Made by a program: the position numbers and the translations under genes. A stretch of DNA of 45,541 nucleotides from an uncultured bacterium (GTDB lineage Bacteria; Muiribacteriota; Ozemobacteria; Ozemobacterales; Ozemobacteraceae): the NCBI GenBank assembly GCA_900317935.1, contig ONIU01000043.1, positions 1 through 45,541 of the forward strand, read 5' to 3'. Positions 10,448-19,531 of the stretch are shown in pieces (the stretch's first letter is position 1; every line of letters starts with the position of its first letter). The notes beneath the pieces were generated by a model. That model searched no databases. It was not told the DNA's origin and saw only the letters and a list, made by a program, of their open reading frames with translations.

Positions 10448-11278
10448 TTAAAGCTTATATTTTTCAATAGCTTTCTTTAAATAGTCTGAGTCTAGTTCCA
10501 TAGCCATTGGTTCAAGCAGTTTAACTAACTGAGAAGCATATGAAAAAACTTGAGGATGATTAGAATTTAATTCAATAAGTGCTTTTAAGGATTCATTACC
10601 TAATTTTAAAACAGCTTTTTTTACTTTATCAAATTCTTCTTCATTTGTTATTTCTGGTAGCCATACAGGTATTAAACGAGCATCTTCTATGTTGAAAACG
10701 GCTTCTCTAGTGTTTGAATCTTTTATAGCTGCAAGATAAAGACCTGTAATATTGTCATCTGGCAAAGCCAACTTCAAAAGATTATTTACTATAGCTAATC
10801 TGATTCTGGAATCTTTTTTCTGAAAATATGCATTTTTTATTGCAAAAAAGACTGTAGGGTCGCCAATTTTCCCAAGAGTGTTAATTGCATTTACGACTAT
10901 ATCAATATTATCTGATTTTATTAATAAAGTAATTTTTGAACTGGCTGTTGCATCTTCTAATTCGCTTAAGCGATTTAGAAGATTTAATGTTTCTTCTGCT
11001 GTATTGCCAGGAAGCTTGTCGATTAGTTCGTCTATAAAAGATGGAGTATTGGGGTCTCCTGGAAAGACTCGCCAGCATCTTGTTGCACTCGGATCCATAA
11101 TTCTGACCCAAGATGCGCTGTTATTTTGAGAATAAGAATTAAAAGCTTTTATTGCTTCTTCAATAGCTTCAGAACGGTTATATGCACTAGCAGAGTATTC
11201 TATTTTGTATTTTTTAGAGCCAGGTCCTGATTCTGAATATTGAATAATTATTCTATAATCTTTTTTGTCATCTTTCAT
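10448..11278 (-). CDS. HEAT-like repeat protein with a distinct N-terminal domain
   Basis: The first 75 or so residues look like a small alpha/beta domain of unknown family (RIIIQYSESGPGSKKYKIEY, then SEAIEEAIKAFNSYSQNNSA). The rest is helical, with HEAT-like repeats, best seen at NIDIVVNAINTLGKIGDPTV and SRIRLAIVNNLLKLALPDD. There is no signal peptide, membrane segment or catalytic motif, so it is probably cytoplasmic and protein-binding. It follows a larger HEAT gene by 17 bases on the same strand and is the last gene of the murA-side cluster. The two may form a pair. No specific function can be assigned. Confidence 0.7.
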   Translation of the reverse strand: MKDDKKDYRIIIQYSESGPGSKKYKIEYSASAYNRSEAIEEAIKAFNSYSQNNSASWVRIMDPSATRCWRVFPGDPNTPSFIDELIDKLPGNTAEETLNLLNRLSELEDATASSKITLLIKSDNIDIVVNAINTLGKIGDPTVFFAIKNAYFQKKDSRIRLAIVNNLLKLALPDDNITGLYLAAIKDSNTREAVFNIEDARLIPVWLPEITNEEEFDKVKKAVLKLGNESLKALIELNSNHPQVFSYASQLVKLLEPMAMELDSDYLKKAIEKYKL

Positions 11279-11295
11279 TTTACAGGCTGTTTTCT

Positions 11296-13008
11296 TTATT
11301 CTTTTATTGTCTGGGCAAATCTGTCCAAAATCATTTCATAAAATTCCGGCTTTAATCGACCTCTATTTGCTTCGTTTAAAAGAGGTATGAGCGCTCTAAG
11401 GTCTCCATGCCAGCTAAGGGCTTCGAGAGTGTTTCTATAAACCATATCTTCATTATCATGAAGCATTCTGATAAGTATAGGTATACCTTCCGGGTCATCA
11501 ATCTGCCCAAGAGCGAAGACTGCAGAAGCTCTAACCCATCGGCTTCTATCGTGAGACATTTTTTCTAATTCAGAAAAAACTTCAGAGTGGCCGCTTTTCC
11601 AAAGAGCTATTGCTGCATTTACTCTAACGCGATCATTTCTGTCTTTTAACATTGAGAAACAGGCGTCAGCTAAACCTTCCCATTTATGAGTTGAAAGAGC
11701 TTCTATTGTATTTGCTCTTACTCTGGCATCTTTATTTTTTAAATGAGGAATAAGCAAATCAATGCATTGTGGGTGACTTATTCTGCCTAGTGCAGAAACA
11801 GCTGTTGCCATTACCCAGATATCTGTATTCGGAGTCTTGACAATATTTAGCAAGCATTCAATCAAGTCTGGAGATTTTATGTTTACTGTTGCTTCTATAG
11901 CATTGATTCTTAGCCATCTTTCCTTAGCATATAAAGCTTCTTTTACCAGATAAGATGCTTTTAAGCTTCCAATTTTACCCAAAACCAATAACAACTGTTC
12001 TTTTAGAAGCAAAGGCATTCTCTCGTAATCTAATAAAATTCGGTCTACTATTTTATCTCCGATTTCTCCTAAGGCTTCAATGCTGGCTTTTTGTATTTCT
12101 TCATCTGTTGATTGCAGAAGTTTAAAGAGTTCGTCAAATAGTAATGGAGTTTTTTCAGCAGCAGCTTTTTTGATAAGAAGAATACGAATAGCTTTTTCTT
12201 TTTCAATACTAAGCAGTTGTCGGATGATTTTAATTCTTTCGTCTGAAGCAAAGAGATTCAAGCCTTCTAAAGAGGCTTTTCTTATGTTTGCTCTGTTATC
12301 GCTGAACAGAATCTGATAAATATCTCTGTCTTCTATGAGTGGATGATAATTAAGTGAAGTTACAATTATCTGGCGAACTTCAGAATTTGATGATTTTGCC
12401 AGTCTTTTAATATGGTTGAAAGCACCTTGGTCTTTTAATCTCGAAAGTGCCAGGTTGGCGGTAAGAGAAATACTCCAATCCCCGTTTCCTGCCAGCATTT
12501 TTAAAGAAGTATGACGTTCTGCTGAGGGATATTTTATAAAGTAACTTATTGTTGCGGAAAGAAGTTCCGGGTCTCTCGTCTGACCTAATATTTCATTCAT
12601 TAGAGAACTTACTCTGATATCATTATATTCAGAAAGCAGTTCAACTATTTTTTTTCTTAGGGCAGTTGGCTGATCGGCACTACATGCTTTTATAACGATA
12701 TCTTCGACTGATGATAAATCTATTTTCTTTAAACTATTGAAAGCTTCACTGGAAATTTTTTCGTTAGGATTACTTATAAATTCGATAAGATACTTAACGG
12801 AATCGGGATTCCCTATTTGTCCAAGAGATTTTATTACTGCTGCAAGAATTTCTAAGTCAGGAGATGCAAGCAAGTCACAGAGTGCTTCAGAATGCTTTTT
12901 AATTCTTAGAATTCCAAGAGCAGCAATAGACATTAATTTAACTTCTCTATCAGAACTTTTAAGACCGTCAATAAGCTTTTCAAAACGTTTTTTAGAAGAA
13001 TCAGTCAT
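11296..13008 (-). CDS. HEAT-repeat protein (570 residues)
   Basis: Almost the whole length consists of HEAT/PBS-lyase-type repeats of about 31 residues. Clear ones are LEILAAVIKSLGQIGNPDSV, ASIEALGEIGDKIV, TAVSALGRISHPQCIDLLIP and RASAVFALGQIDDPEGIPIL. No enzyme domain, signal peptide or membrane segment is seen, so a cytoplasmic scaffold is the likeliest reading. The gene has a good ribosome site (AAGAGGAAAG before ATG). It lies 25 bases after murA and 17 bases before the second HEAT gene, so all three are probably one transcript. What it binds is unknown. Confidence 0.85.
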   Translation of the reverse strand: MTDSSKKRFEKLIDGLKSSDREVKLMSIAALGILRIKKHSEALCDLLASPDLEILAAVIKSLGQIGNPDSVKYLIEFISNPNEKISSEAFNSLKKIDLSSVEDIVIKACSADQPTALRKKIVELLSEYNDIRVSSLMNEILGQTRDPELLSATISYFIKYPSAERHTSLKMLAGNGDWSISLTANLALSRLKDQGAFNHIKRLAKSSNSEVRQIIVTSLNYHPLIEDRDIYQILFSDNRANIRKASLEGLNLFASDERIKIIRQLLSIEKEKAIRILLIKKAAAEKTPLLFDELFKLLQSTDEEIQKASIEALGEIGDKIVDRILLDYERMPLLLKEQLLLVLGKIGSLKASYLVKEALYAKERWLRINAIEATVNIKSPDLIECLLNIVKTPNTDIWVMATAVSALGRISHPQCIDLLIPHLKNKDARVRANTIEALSTHKWEGLADACFSMLKDRNDRVRVNAAIALWKSGHSEVFSELEKMSHDRSRWVRASAVFALGQIDDPEGIPILIRMLHDNEDMVYRNTLEALSWHGDLRALIPLLNEANRGRLKPEFYEMILDRFAQTIKE

Positions 13009-13033
13009 TTTCTTTCCTCTTTAATTATGATTT

Positions 13034-14290
13034 TCATCCTTCGATACGAGTAATATTTGCTCCAAGTCTGTTTATTCGACCGACAAGATCTTCATAGCCG
13101 CGGTCTATATGATATATTTGGCTGATTTCTGTATGACCTTGAGCAACAAGGCCTGCAAGTACCATAGCAGCACCTGCTCTTAAATCTGTTGCTGCGACAG
13201 GAGCTCCTTCCAAAGCTTTTACTCCATGAATAACAGCGGTTCTTTCATGAATATTTATGTTGGCTCCCATTCTTGAAAGTTCAGAAACATGCATAAATCT
13301 GTTTTCAAAAATGGTTTCTGTGACAGAAGAAGTTCCTTCGGCTAAGCACATTGCTGTCATCAACTGTGCCTGCATGTCTGTTGGAAAGCCTGGATAAGGC
13401 AGAGTTTTAACTTCACTTGCTTTCAATCTTCCTTCTGAACCAGCAATTATATAATCATTGCCGCATTCGATTGATGCACCCATTTCTCTAAGTTTAGCTG
13501 TTAAAGCCAAAAGATGATTTGGGTTACAGTTTTCGACTCTTATAGGACCTCCGGCCATTGCACCAAGAACAGCAAAAGTACCTGCTTCAATTCGGTCAGG
13601 CATAATACTGTAGGTTCCTCCGCCTAATTCTTTTACACCCTCTACAATAATGCTTGGTCCACCAGCACCTTTGATTTTAGCTCCTAAGGCGTTGAGAAAT
13701 TCTGCTAAATCAACTATTTCAGGCTCTTGAGCAGCATTTTCTATTACTGTTTCACCTTCAGCCAGTGTTGCAGCCATAATAAGGTTTTCTGTGGCTCCTA
13801 CAGACGGGAAATCAAGATGTATTTTGGTTCCGATTAAGCGGTCTGCTATAGCAACAGCACAACCACTTTCTATTGATACCTTAGCTCCAAGTTCTTCAAA
13901 ACCCTTTAAATGGATATTTACTGGTCTAACTCCTATTGCACATCCGCCAGGAAGCGGAACTCTAGCCTTTTTTAATCTAGCTAGCAGTGGTCCCATTACA
14001 AAAAAACTGGCTCTCATTGTTTTTACTAATTCATATGGGGCTTCTTCACTTATTTTGCCTGAAGCATCAAATTCATAGCAGTTGTTTGAAGTTCGGGCAA
14101 CTTTAACGCCTAGAGCTTCTAAAACTTTTGAGATAGTTGTTACATCGTTAAGAGCAGGAACATTTGTAAGTTTAACCGGTTTAGTGCTTAAAATAACTCC
14201 AGCAATTATAGGAAGTGCAGCGTTTTTAGCTCCACTGACTTTTATTGTTCCTGATAATGGTTTACCACCGTCAATAAGGATTTTTGCCAT
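13034..14290 (-). CDS. murA: UDP-N-acetylglucosamine 1-carboxyvinyltransferase (MurA)
   Basis: MurA transfers enolpyruvyl from PEP to UDP-GlcNAc, the first committed step of peptidoglycan synthesis, in the cytoplasm. Key residues are present: Lys22 in SGAKNAALP, the catalytic Cys117 in PGGCAIGVRP (the fosfomycin target in most bacteria) and Asp305 in FPTDMQAQ. The 418-residue length matches the family. It lies five bases after a dCMP deaminase gene, in a run rpiB, deaminase, murA, HEAT, HEAT that reads as one operon. The Cys suggests a fosfomycin-sensitive type; some lineages have Asp instead. Confidence 0.98.
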   Translation of the reverse strand: MAKILIDGGKPLSGTIKVSGAKNAALPIIAGVILSTKPVKLTNVPALNDVTTISKVLEALGVKVARTSNNCYEFDASGKISEEAPYELVKTMRASFFVMGPLLARLKKARVPLPGGCAIGVRPVNIHLKGFEELGAKVSIESGCAVAIADRLIGTKIHLDFPSVGATENLIMAATLAEGETVIENAAQEPEIVDLAEFLNALGAKIKGAGGPSIIVEGVKELGGGTYSIMPDRIEAGTFAVLGAMAGGPIRVENCNPNHLLALTAKLREMGASIECGNDYIIAGSEGRLKASEVKTLPYPGFPTDMQAQLMTAMCLAEGTSSVTETIFENRFMHVSELSRMGANINIHERTAVIHGVKALEGAPVAATDLRAGAAMVLAGLVAQGHTEISQIYHIDRGYEDLVGRINRLGANITRIEG

Positions 14291-14294
14291 AATT

Positions 14295-14789
14295 TTAATC
14301 TATTTTTAACCTTTCAAGCTTCATATTAACTTCTTTCAACATTTCCAAAGACAGTTCGTCGGGATAATCTCCTAGAAATACTATACGTTTGATGCCGGCA
14401 TTAATCAACATTTTTCCGCAAGTTACACAGGGCTGATGGGTGCAATATACCACACTGTCTTTTAGAGAAACACCAAAGGCTGCTGCTTGTAAAATAGCAT
14501 TCTGTTCAGCGTGTAAGCCTCTGCATAGTTCCTGACGCTGTCCTGAAGGTATGTGTTGAGCTTCTCTCAAACAGCCTTCCGGTCTTTGAAAACAATGAGC
14601 GACACCGTTAGGAGCACCATTGTAGCCTGTAGCCAGAATTCTGTTTTCTCTGACGATTACAGCACCGACCTGGCGTCTGATACAGGTTGAACGCTGGGCG
14701 ACCAATTTTGCAATTCGTAGAAAGTAGGTGTCCCAATCCGGTCTTTCATTCAGTTCATTTTTTACCGAAACTTTGCTGTTTTCTTCCAT
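14295..14789 (-). CDS. dCMP deaminase family protein (ComEB-like)
   Basis: A zinc-dependent cytidine/deoxycytidylate deaminase. The motif [11 protein letters not shown] (His93, Glu95) and PCVTC (Cys121, Cys124) provide the zinc ligands and catalytic Glu. Insertions before HAE, including Cys66, Cys73 and Cys89, resemble those of dCMP deaminases of the ComEB group. The likely reaction is dCMP to dUMP, feeding thymidylate synthesis. A strong ribosome site AAGGAGATAAA precedes the ATG. The gene sits between rpiB and murA with short gaps, so it is probably co-transcribed with them. Substrate assignment rests on family resemblance. Confidence 0.9.
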   Translation of the reverse strand: MEENSKVSVKNELNERPDWDTYFLRIAKLVAQRSTCIRRQVGAVIVRENRILATGYNGAPNGVAHCFQRPEGCLREAQHIPSGQRQELCRGLHAEQNAILQAAAFGVSLKDSVVYCTHQPCVTCGKMLINAGIKRIVFLGDYPDELSLEMLKEVNMKLERLKID

Positions 14790-14826
14790 TTTATCTCCTT
14801 GGTTTTACTGCTTTTTTAGAGATGTT

Positions 14827-15261
14827 TTATTTGTTGATTTCAATCTTTTTAATGCGGTTTTCGTGGCGGCCGCCTTCAAATTCTGTTGCTAAGAATCTGT
14901 CTAGAGCATCTTTTGCTATTTCTTCGCCAATAATACGTCCGCCCATAACAATTATATTGGCATTGTTGTGTTTCCTGGAGAGTTCTGCTTCTAACGAACA
15001 GTGAACTAAGGCAGCTCTGATTCCAGGATGTCTGTTAGCTGCTATAGAAATGCCTATGCCTGAACCACAAACGAGAAGACCTTTTGAACTACTGTCTTCT
15101 AATACTTTTTCTGCTACTTTGTGAGCATAATCAGGGTAGTCACAGGAATCCGAGGTATAAGTCCCTAAGTCTTCAACCTGATGACCATTTTTTTCTAAAT
15201 GTGCTATTAGAATTTTCTTTAAAGAAAGACCTGCATGGTCAGAACCGGCATATATTTTCAT
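14827..15261 (-). CDS. rpiB: Ribose 5-phosphate isomerase B
   Basis: RpiB interconverts ribose 5-phosphate and ribulose 5-phosphate in the pentose phosphate pathway. The signature motifs are all present: SDHAG at residue 7, the catalytic Cys65 in VCGSGIGISIAANR and RKHNNANI near 96. At 144 residues it has the usual length. A ribosome site GGAGAA precedes the ATG. The gene is probably the first of the rpiB, dCMP deaminase, murA, HEAT, HEAT run. The LacA/RpiB family also includes galactose 6-phosphate isomerases, but the fit to RpiB is better. Confidence 0.96.
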   Translation of the reverse strand: MKIYAGSDHAGLSLKKILIAHLEKNGHQVEDLGTYTSDSCDYPDYAHKVAEKVLEDSSSKGLLVCGSGIGISIAANRHPGIRAALVHCSLEAELSRKHNNANIIVMGGRIIGEEIAKDALDRFLATEFEGGRHENRIKKIEINK

Positions 15262-15359
15262 GATAATTCTCCATATGTCTATAGTTTGTATCTATTAAAA
15301 ACTCATTAACTTATTTATTCTATTATAAACTATATTTTATTTGTAGCCATATGTATTTT

Positions 15360-17420
15360 TTAGTAATTATCGTAACGTTGAGCAATCTGGTCGTAAGCAG
15401 CCAGTTTCGCAGAAAGTTTGTTATCGTCAAAACCATAATTGAAGCGGCCACTGTCATTCGGGAATGCTTTAAGATAGAATTCAATCCAGAATTCTTTTCT
15501 TTCGTGATTGTATTCTGCTTTTGCTTCCCAGCAATGCAGGTCTCTAGTTAGGCCTACTGTTAATGGACTCATTTTGTGAGTCAGGTTGTTATAGGTTCCA
15601 GAAGTGTTAATAGCCCAAAGAGGTCTGATAATTGTCGAGTAGTTGAAAGAGGTCGTTGTTATTTTCTTATACTGCTGAGGTATAGAAATACTTGTGTCAA
15701 AAGACCAGTATTCTGTAGACATTCTGTAGCGGGCATTTAAGTTGTTGGCTTTTATTGCGCCGAAGTTGATTTTTGATAAGGGGGTTTCGTAATCAACAAC
15801 GTAATCTCTTCGCATAAAGAATTCCCATGTTCTGTATGCATCTTGTCTAGAACGTCTTGAATAATCCCAATAAACTTGTTCTAATCTTCTTGTAGTTCTA
15901 TTGTAGTTGAAATTCAGAGGATTAAAAACCCATGAGTTTTCTGCAAATCTTAATCTGGTAGAAGTCTGATCTATGGTTGTAACGTTATCGAATTTAAATG
16001 GTGAACGACCTTTTGAAGTCGAAACGTTATAGTTAAATTCCATACTGGCTACATTAGAAAACTTATGGCTGGCTCTCACCATAGTATTGCCATTTTCGCG
16101 TTCGTTCCCGCCAGTGTAATAACTCTTTTCAAAGTTATATGAAGGAGTAAACTGGAATCTGGGATGGATTTCTATTGCAGGAACGCTAAAAGATAATCTT
16201 CCGTCTTTCTTTTCAGTGTCTTTCTTGCCTTCGCCTTCGCTTTCTTCGTAATGACCATACATACCGCTGAAATTAACTGTTAAAGGAATAATTGGAGCTG
16301 TCCATGATGGAAAACTGAAATTGATTTCCGGTAAGCGGTTTACAAACTGGTAAGCTTTATCAAGAGTATATTTGTCTTTATCAATATCATAGAATTTATT
16401 AATATTAATTACCATATTAATGAATTTTAACACAGGTCTGAATGTGGCTGTAACAGTCATATCCTGGTTTTCTGCCTGGCCGTTATATTTGTCACCGGTA
16501 TAGTTGATCGTGGTGCTCAAAGTTTCACCGCTCTTAAAAGTTAAGTTATAAGACCAGTTAACCTGTTTGTTGTAATGACCTTTTTTAGTTTCGTTTAAGC
16601 TATAATAGTATAATGAACCATTTCCTTTATCATGAGGAACAGAATATGTGCCGTTGAATCCGAAGCCGTAGCCTCTTTTTTCATACCAATCATAATTGAG
16701 TTTCCCTGATAGATATTCGTTTACAAGAAGGTCTGTTGCAAGTTTTACATAATAGCCATCTATGTCTGAAGAACCTTGGCGCATAGTAAAGAATTTGCCC
16801 CGCTTGTCTTCAGCCTGACTTTTGTTTACTGCCTGGTAGTAAATGGTTTTACCATGCCATTTTGCTCTAAGTCCTTCCATTGTCATGGAATGTCCAGGAT
16901 AGCTTTCAAGAAGTTTTGCTTCTAGACTGTAGTGTGGATTTTCGATGTTGTCGCAAGTTGTCTGCATGATGTCATGAGCAATAGTATGTTCAGGGCTTAC
17001 ATAGACATCTTTTGCTTTGAAGTAGTTGCGGCTTTTTTTTACTTCTGCATTTCGCATCCAGCCTTTGCCTGTTTGCATGTTATAAACGATGAAGTCGCCG
17101 CTTACTTGGTCGTAGCCTTTCCAAAAGTCGACGTTGCCTTGAGCAAAGATATCTTCTGTAGCTGTATTTGCCTGAATATTATCTCCGCTTATCTTCATAT
17201 CCTGGTAGGAAATGTAGGCTTTGCCTTTTGTGATTACCTGTTCGTCTTTGGTTCTGTATTCAAGATAATCGCCATAAACTTCAACCGGGTATTTCTGACT
17301 GTCCACAGATACGTCGAAAGCAGCAAAAACAGGATTAAAACAAATAAAATAAAATACTGCGAGGAATATTAGGCCTCGGATTTGTTTGTTATGCCTGTTT
17401 TTAATCTTTTGTTTCTGCAT
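15360..17420 (-). CDS. lptD: LptD/OstA-type outer-membrane protein
   Basis: A signal peptide (basic start, then GLIFLAVFYFICFNPVFAA) leads into an OstA-like beta-jellyroll: DYLEYRTKDEQVITKGKAYI and DNIQANTATEDIFAQGNVDF, near residues 50-100. This is followed by about 500 residues of alternating aromatic/polar strands typical of an outer-membrane beta-barrel, ending in Tyr. LptD inserts lipopolysaccharide into the outer leaflet. At 686 residues it fits a compact LptD. The cysteines of the enterobacterial disulfide pattern are mostly missing. It is alone in its unit, with a possible promoter TTGCGT/TATACC upstream. It could serve another lipid or glycan, but it argues for a diderm envelope. Confidence 0.75.
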   Translation of the reverse strand: MQKQKIKNRHNKQIRGLIFLAVFYFICFNPVFAAFDVSVDSQKYPVEVYGDYLEYRTKDEQVITKGKAYISYQDMKISGDNIQANTATEDIFAQGNVDFWKGYDQVSGDFIVYNMQTGKGWMRNAEVKKSRNYFKAKDVYVSPEHTIAHDIMQTTCDNIENPHYSLEAKLLESYPGHSMTMEGLRAKWHGKTIYYQAVNKSQAEDKRGKFFTMRQGSSDIDGYYVKLATDLLVNEYLSGKLNYDWYEKRGYGFGFNGTYSVPHDKGNGSLYYYSLNETKKGHYNKQVNWSYNLTFKSGETLSTTINYTGDKYNGQAENQDMTVTATFRPVLKFINMVININKFYDIDKDKYTLDKAYQFVNRLPEINFSFPSWTAPIIPLTVNFSGMYGHYEESEGEGKKDTEKKDGRLSFSVPAIEIHPRFQFTPSYNFEKSYYTGGNERENGNTMVRASHKFSNVASMEFNYNVSTSKGRSPFKFDNVTTIDQTSTRLRFAENSWVFNPLNFNYNRTTRRLEQVYWDYSRRSRQDAYRTWEFFMRRDYVVDYETPLSKINFGAIKANNLNARYRMSTEYWSFDTSISIPQQYKKITTTSFNYSTIIRPLWAINTSGTYNNLTHKMSPLTVGLTRDLHCWEAKAEYNHERKEFWIEFYLKAFPNDSGRFNYGFDDNKLSAKLAAYDQIAQRYDNY

Positions 17421-17544
17421 ATATATCCGTTAGAACTTGGTATAGCAAAATTTTGACACTACGCAAAAATCTATCGGCTGTAGTTGTTTTTTTACTTAGC
17501 TTTTTTCTGTTTTGTCGAATTGTCTTTTAAGTTACAAGATATAA

Positions 17545-17607
17545 GTTGGGAGTGTTGGGAGTGTTGGAAGTGTTGGAAGGGTGAGAAGAGTTGTAAGTGT
17601 TAAAAGT
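17545..17607. repeat. Seven tandem 9-base units (GTTGGRAGT type)
   Basis: Seven consecutive 9-mers: GTTGGGAGT twice, GTTGGAAGT, GTTGGAAGG, GTGAGAAGA, GTTGTAAGT, GTTAAAAGT. The units decay from left to right. The same unit occurs inverted at 20676-20722. Confidence 0.85.
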
Positions 17608-17745
17608 GGAACGCTGCGCTGTGGGCACTTCGTTGTGGGACGTTTCACTGTGGTAATTGTCGAACAACTACCACGGGCAACGTCAGTTGCCGTCTCACAG
17701 ATTGCGGTAGCAATCATCCCACAGAGGCTTTAGCCTCGTCTCACC
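17606..17745. repeat. Array of GTGRGAY-plus-hairpin units (copy A)
   Basis: The left half has 14- to 15-base units of the form GTGGGACACTTCGTT. The right half, read on the - strand, has GTGRGAY followed by a short hairpin whose stem differs in each unit: GGCAAC/GTTGCC (17676-17691), GATTGC/GCAATC (17700-17715) and GAGGC/GCCTC (17724-17737), each with a 4-base loop. Stems stay paired although their sequences differ, while the GTGRGAY part is conserved. Confidence 0.8.
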
Positions 17746-17833
17746 ATCAGCAAACTGGAGCCAGATTCACTCGCCACTCACCACCTATCACTCACCACCA
17801 ATATCTCCCTTCTTCCTTAATCCCTAAAAAATA

Positions 17834-17862
17834 TTGCTATGTTGACTTTTTTTAATTATAAT
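17834..17862 (+). promoter_or_regulatory. Promoter of the secreted protease gene
   Basis: TTGCTA (17834-17839), a 17-base spacer and a perfect TATAAT (17857-17862). An alternative is TTGACT at 17842 with TATTTA at 17865, also with a 17-base spacer. The AAGGG at 17870-17874 then lies close to the 5' end of the message. Confidence 0.55.
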
Positions 17863-17881
17863 TATATTTAAGGGTACGGTA

Positions 17882-19447
17882 TTGATTATGAAGCAAAATA
17901 AGATTCATCTATATATCTTTTTATTTTCAGCAATTTTATTTGCTTTGGTTTTGCCTACTTCTTTGATGGCTCAAAGTGAAAGCTATTTAGACACAATATA
18001 TAGAGCTGTTAACGGTTCTAATACTTATTCATCTGATTATGAAACGGACACAGAAGTTGAAGTTTTGGCAGAAACCAAAGAAGAATCTTCTGCCGATTCA
18101 GATAGTGTTTTAATATATGCCGAAGCTTCTAATGGAGTTGACTCAGGCGTTGATTCTGGTAAATCCACTAATCCTGTGACACCAGACGGAAAAATAGACG
18201 TTAATATTGTTCTATCTGATATGACTCGTATTCTTATCGGGATGAATACAGGTCTGAATATTAATACATCATCTTTCACTATCATCGATATGGGTAATGG
18301 GTTTTTAAATACCGATACCAATACCTCAACTGGGAGCAGCACATCAACTGCAACATCTAGTAATACAAGCACTAATACTGGAACAAATACTAATACAGAT
18401 ACTGGAACAACTACAACTACTACTAATACAGATACTACTACCACTACGTCGACTAATACTAATACCGGTACCAATACACCTACTGATGAACCTGGTTTAA
18501 ATCCTGGAACTACTACTACGACTACTACATCAACTTCGACTGATACCGGATCTAATCCAAATCCATTCGGAGAAGATACAACTGTTACAACAACTCAAAC
18601 TACATCTGATACAACAACGACTACAACTACAACTACAACTAATACTAATACTGATAGTGGTGGAGATACTTCTACTGGTACCAATGAAGATTCAAAAGAA
18701 GAAATAGACAACTTAAAGTCTAAAATTAAAAGTAATTATAGTATCCCTGTTGAAGATGGAGATTCAAAATTTACTGTTAAACAACTTCAGCTAATGGATG
18801 AGGTTTTCGCAAAAATGAAAGCTGCTAATTCTGAAGCAGTTAATAGTTTTATGAAAGCTACAACTAAAATTGTCAGAGACAAAACTGTGCCTGAAGATGC
18901 ACAAAGTACTACTGTTGCTGAAGAAGATAAAGAGAATATAGCCGGCTATGTTATAAAAGGTAAAACAGAAGTTCATATTCTTGATAGAGCAACAACTCTT
19001 TCTGAAAAGAATATAAAAGAATTAGAAGAACTTAATAAACGTGAGTTCAGTCAGGCTCACCTGGTTAAACATGTTGAAGATAGTTATGTTCATACAATAG
19101 TTCATGAAATGACTCACGCTTTTCAAAATGATCAAGAAGCAAAAGGCAATAATCTTGTTGCCAAATGGCAGGAAAAATTCTGGGAAAGCGATACAAAGAT
19201 AAAATCAGATGGAATAGCTCCGAGTTCTTATGCTAAAACCGCTCCTTTTGAAGATATGGCAGAATGTGTTGCTTTCTATGTTACAGGCGGCGGTGTTAAA
19301 TATAAAAACGCAGATGGAAAAGAAGTTTTTAGAGCCTATGATTTTGCTGCTTCTACCATGGATATAGAACGCTATAATTGGATTAAATATAATATATTTA
19401 ATGGGGTAGAATTTTTAGATACTAATGATGGAACTATAAGCTTCTAA
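17882..19447 (+). CDS. Secreted HExxH metalloprotease-like protein with Thr/Asn-rich linker
   Basis: A signal peptide (IFLFSAILFALVLPTSLMAQ) is followed by a short N-terminal region and a low-complexity linker of about 130 residues (roughly 145-275) made almost wholly of Thr, Asn, Ser, Asp and Gly. A C-terminal domain of about 245 residues follows. It carries HEMTH (His408, Glu409, His412) and, 45 or so residues on, FEDMAE, a likely third zinc ligand as in gluzincin-type peptidases. The layout suggests an exported zinc peptidase on a flexible stalk. The start may be TTG at 17882, spaced about 7 bases from AAGGG, or ATG at 17888. A terminator follows, and repeat-filled gaps lie on both sides. 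Activity is inferred from motifs only. Confidence 0.75.
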   Translation: MIMKQNKIHLYIFLFSAILFALVLPTSLMAQSESYLDTIYRAVNGSNTYSSDYETDTEVEVLAETKEESSADSDSVLIYAEASNGVDSGVDSGKSTNPVTPDGKIDVNIVLSDMTRILIGMNTGLNINTSSFTIIDMGNGFLNTDTNTSTGSSTSTATSSNTSTNTGTNTNTDTGTTTTTTNTDTTTTTSTNTNTGTNTPTDEPGLNPGTTTTTTTSTSTDTGSNPNPFGEDTTVTTTQTTSDTTTTTTTTTTNTNTDSGGDTSTGTNEDSKEEIDNLKSKIKSNYSIPVEDGDSKFTVKQLQLMDEVFAKMKAANSEAVNSFMKATTKIVRDKTVPEDAQSTTVAEEDKENIAGYVIKGKTEVHILDRATTLSEKNIKELEELNKREFSQAHLVKHVEDSYVHTIVHEMTHAFQNDQEAKGNNLVAKWQEKFWESDTKIKSDGIAPSSYAKTAPFEDMAECVAFYVTGGGVKYKNADGKEVFRAYDFAASTMDIERYNWIKYNIFNGVEFLDTNDGTISF

Positions 19448-19462
19448 TATTTATTGAATAAG

Positions 19463-19502
19463 AAAAGAGACAGAAAATAATTTTATTCCTGTCTCTTTTT
19501 AT
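19463..19502 (+). terminator. Intrinsic terminator after the secreted protease
   Basis: A perfect 11-bp stem (AAAAGAGACAG with CTGTCTCTTTT) around a 15-base AT-rich loop, followed by T residues, 16 bases after the stop codon. Confidence 0.85.
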
Positions 19503-19531
19503 CTTATGTCTTGTATCTTTCAACTTGTAAC

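Larger units (their letters stand above)
17421..17881. other. Divergent intergenic region with modular short repeats
   Basis: About 460 bases between the divergent lptD and the secreted protease gene. In order it holds the lptD promoter area, an inverted copy of the 17-base AAGTTACAAGATATAAG module (17529-17545), seven 9-base units, an array of GTGRGAY-hairpin units, the 19-base CCACCTATCACTCACCACC module (17781-17799) and the promoter of the next gene. No plausible coding region is seen. This is also where gene direction switches from - to +. Confidence 0.8.

Noticed and set aside
15262-15359. Terminator between rpiB and lptD
   Set aside because: Only a TATAGTTT/AAACTATA pair about 40 bases apart is present; there is no compact GC stem.
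17532-17717. A 61-codon open frame on the - strand ending in Leu-Pro-Thr repeats
   Set aside because: The repeated peptide simply reflects the 9-base DNA repeats and the hairpin array.
18037-18474. A 145-codon Val/Leu-rich open frame on the - strand
   Set aside because: It is the antisense of the Thr-rich linker: ACN codons read backward give Val. It has no start context and no family look.
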